Shown here: positions 62,813 to 64,000 of the stretch, in pieces
Layout of the letters: each line of letters opens with the position of its first letter
How positions within the stretch are numbered: position 1 is the first letter of the stretch
Assembly: GCF_000016185.1 (NCBI RefSeq)
Contig: NC_011420.2
Span: 1,942,501-2,006,500, forward strand
DNA length: 64,000 nt
Direction of reading: 5' to 3'
DNA from: Rhodospirillum centenum SW
GTDB lineage: Bacteria > Pseudomonadota > Alphaproteobacteria > Azospirillales > Azospirillaceae
Program-made: the position numbers and the translations under genes
Notes under the pieces: model-generated
Database searches by the model: none
Told to the model about the DNA's origin: nothing
Seen by the model: only the letters and a program-made list of their open reading frames with translations

Positions 62813-62839
62813 TCCGGTCGGGGACCGGCCGGACAAGGA

Positions 62840-62869
62840 CGGGGCCGCCGGAACGATCCGGCGGCCCCG
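62840..62869. terminator. Bidirectional hairpin between VOC and transporter genes
   Basis: CGGGGCCGCCGGA (62840-62852) and TCCGGCGGCCCCG (62857-62869) form a perfect 13-bp stem with a four-base loop between convergent genes. Confidence 0.65.
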
Positions 62870-62934
62870 ATCCCGCATCGCGCTCGCCCCCGCGCCGGGT
62901 ACGACCCGGCCGCGAGCGGCGGCCCGACGGCACC

Positions 62935-64000
62935 CTATTCCGCCGCGGCGGGCCGGGGCTTGCCGCTGGTGTGCATGTCCGGCGCGTCGGTATGCATCAT
63001 CCGCTTCAGGAACGGCGAGACGACCAGCAGGGCAAGGCCGATCACGCCGGCACCGATGAACAGGTCCTGGAACACGCCGGCATAGATCCAGAGGCTCTCG
63101 GTCGGCGCGACCTCGACGCCGCCGCCTTCCTGCACGCTCATCAGCGAGGCGACGATGCCGGCCAGATAGTGTGCCATGGCGGACGACAGGAACCAGACGC
63201 CCATCATCATCGCCGTGACCCGGGCGACGGACAGGCGGGAGACCATGGACAGCCCCACCGGCGACAGGCACAGCTCGCCCGTCGTGTGCAGCAGGTAGCC
63301 GAGACCCAGCCAGAACATCGCCGTCTGCCCGTCCTCCCCGGCGAGGGAGGCGCCCAGCACCAGCGCACCGAAGCCGAGACCCACCTGGATGATGGCCAGG
63401 GCGAACTTCACCGGGGTGTTCGGCTCCAGCCCGCGCCGCGCCAGCGTCACCCAGAGCCAGGAGAAGACCGGCCCCAGCATCACGATGAACAGCGGGTTGA
63501 AGGACTGCACCGTGGAGGCCGGGACGATGAAGCCCAGCACCTCGCGGTCGGTGTTGCGGTCGGCGAACAGGGTCAGCGAGGTGCCGGCCTGCTCGAACAG
63601 GGTCCAGAACACGACGGAGGCGGCCGTCAGGATCAGCACGACCAGCATGCGGTCGCGCTCCGTGGGCGTGCACTTGGCGAGGCTGAACCAGACAAGGCCG
63701 GCGACCACCAGGGCGGTGAAGGCGATCAGCAGGACGCCCACGGCCTCGTGGAACTGCACGAGCTGCCAGTTGACCACCACGGCGGCCAGCGCGCCCAGAT
63801 AGATCAGCCATTCCTTCGAGAGCCCGGCGAAGACCGGCCGGCGCAGATCCTCGGGCATCGGCGGCTCGGCATTGCGGTAGAGCGGCGTGCCGCGGGCGAA
63901 GACGATGGCGCCGGCGATCATGCCCAGCCCGGCAAGGCCGAAGCCGTAGGCCCAGCCGAACGTCTCACCGAGATAGCCGCAGGCGATGGTCGAGACCAGC
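62935..64000 (-). CDS. POT/PTR2-family peptide transporter, 5' end outside window
   Basis: The frame is open to the right edge, giving the C-terminal 354 residues; the start lies outside. Repeated hydrophobic segments (about eight visible) and the PTR2 features FNPLFIVMLGPVFSWLWVTLARRGLEPNTPVKFALAI, TGELCLSPVGLSMVSRL and FWTLFEQAGTSL mark a proton-dependent di-/tripeptide permease of the DtpA type. The first visible residues (LVSTIACGYLGETFGWAYGFGLAGLGM) are the end of an upstream helix pair. Confidence 0.92.
   Translation of the reverse strand, partial: LVSTIACGYLGETFGWAYGFGLAGLGMIAGAIVFARGTPLYRNAEPPMPEDLRRPVFAGLSKEWLIYLGALAAVVVNWQLVQFHEAVGVLLIAFTALVVAGLVWFSLAKCTPTERDRMLVVLILTAASVVFWTLFEQAGTSLTLFADRNTDREVLGFIVPASTVQSFNPLFIVMLGPVFSWLWVTLARRGLEPNTPVKFALAIIQVGLGFGALVLGASLAGEDGQTAMFWLGLGYLLHTTGELCLSPVGLSMVSRLSVARVTAMMMGVWFLSSAMAHYLAGIVASLMSVQEGGGVEVAPTESLWIYAGVFQDLFIGAGVIGLALLVVSPFLKRMMHTDAPDMHTSGKPRPAAAE

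Overview
The window is high-GC (around 70%) alphaproteobacterial chromosome. Gene content and gene order (uvrC-pgsA-moaD-moaE, lgt-midA-pgeF, prs-rplY-pth, proA-nadD-rsfS-rlmH, ubiK/ybjN/proC, a phasin with a TetR/COQ9-like regulator) fit Rhodospirillales/Azospirillales, in the Rhodocista/Azospirillum neighbourhood. That placement is an inference from synteny and protein style, not from a search. There are no rRNA or tRNA genes, no insertion sequences and no recognisable prophage.

Layout. 1-7.3 kb: a pteridine-reductase-like SDR, uvrC, pgsA, a small secreted protein, moaD/moaE and a REC-histidine kinase hybrid. 7.3-7.8 kb: a tandem intergenic repeat. 7.8-12.9 kb: ilvE divergent from a MarR regulator, a two-component pair, a phasin and a TetR regulator. 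13-16 kb: ybaK-like, proC, ybjN and ubiK on the minus strand. 16-33 kb: plus-strand housekeeping genes (hldD, lgt, midA, pgeF, prs, rplY, pth, a toxin with a shortened antitoxin, proA, nadD, rsfS, rlmH), then a GT2-LabN-GT39 lipid/envelope glycosylation operon, RidA and a FemAB/GNAT-like protein. 44-48.4 kb: a FecI-FecR-TonB receptor iron-type system. 48.5-56 kb: pirin, wrbA, LysR, GST, a second SDR, a Sel1 protein, a cell-wall hydrolase, a thioesterase, tdk and a toxin-antitoxin pair. 56-62.2 kb: a beta-oxidation operon under a MerR/LiuR-like regulator. The window ends in a VOC protein and a truncated POT peptide transporter.

The accessory centrepiece is 33.2-43.3 kb, a type I-G (formerly I-U) CRISPR-Cas locus. 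A divergent WYL regulator faces an operon that begins with an unusual Tat-exported HIRAN-domain protein, followed by cas3 (helicase then HD), a Csb3/Cas8-like gene, csb1 (cas7), csb2 (cas5-cas6), a remnant of the cas4-cas1 fusion, cas2 and an array of 12 repeats and 11 spacers. The interference genes are open, but the cas4-cas1 gene has lost nearly everything between the Cas4 N-terminus and the Cas1 C-terminus, so the locus should be unable to acquire spacers by itself. Cas3 carries two perfect or near-perfect in-frame tandem duplications, one of them in helicase motif III. The Csb3-like gene holds a roughly 200-bp AT-rich patch that looks like replacement by foreign sequence. These, plus a midA gene with two compensable one-base shifts and a toxin gene whose antitoxin lacks a DNA-binding domain, are the main points for follow-up.
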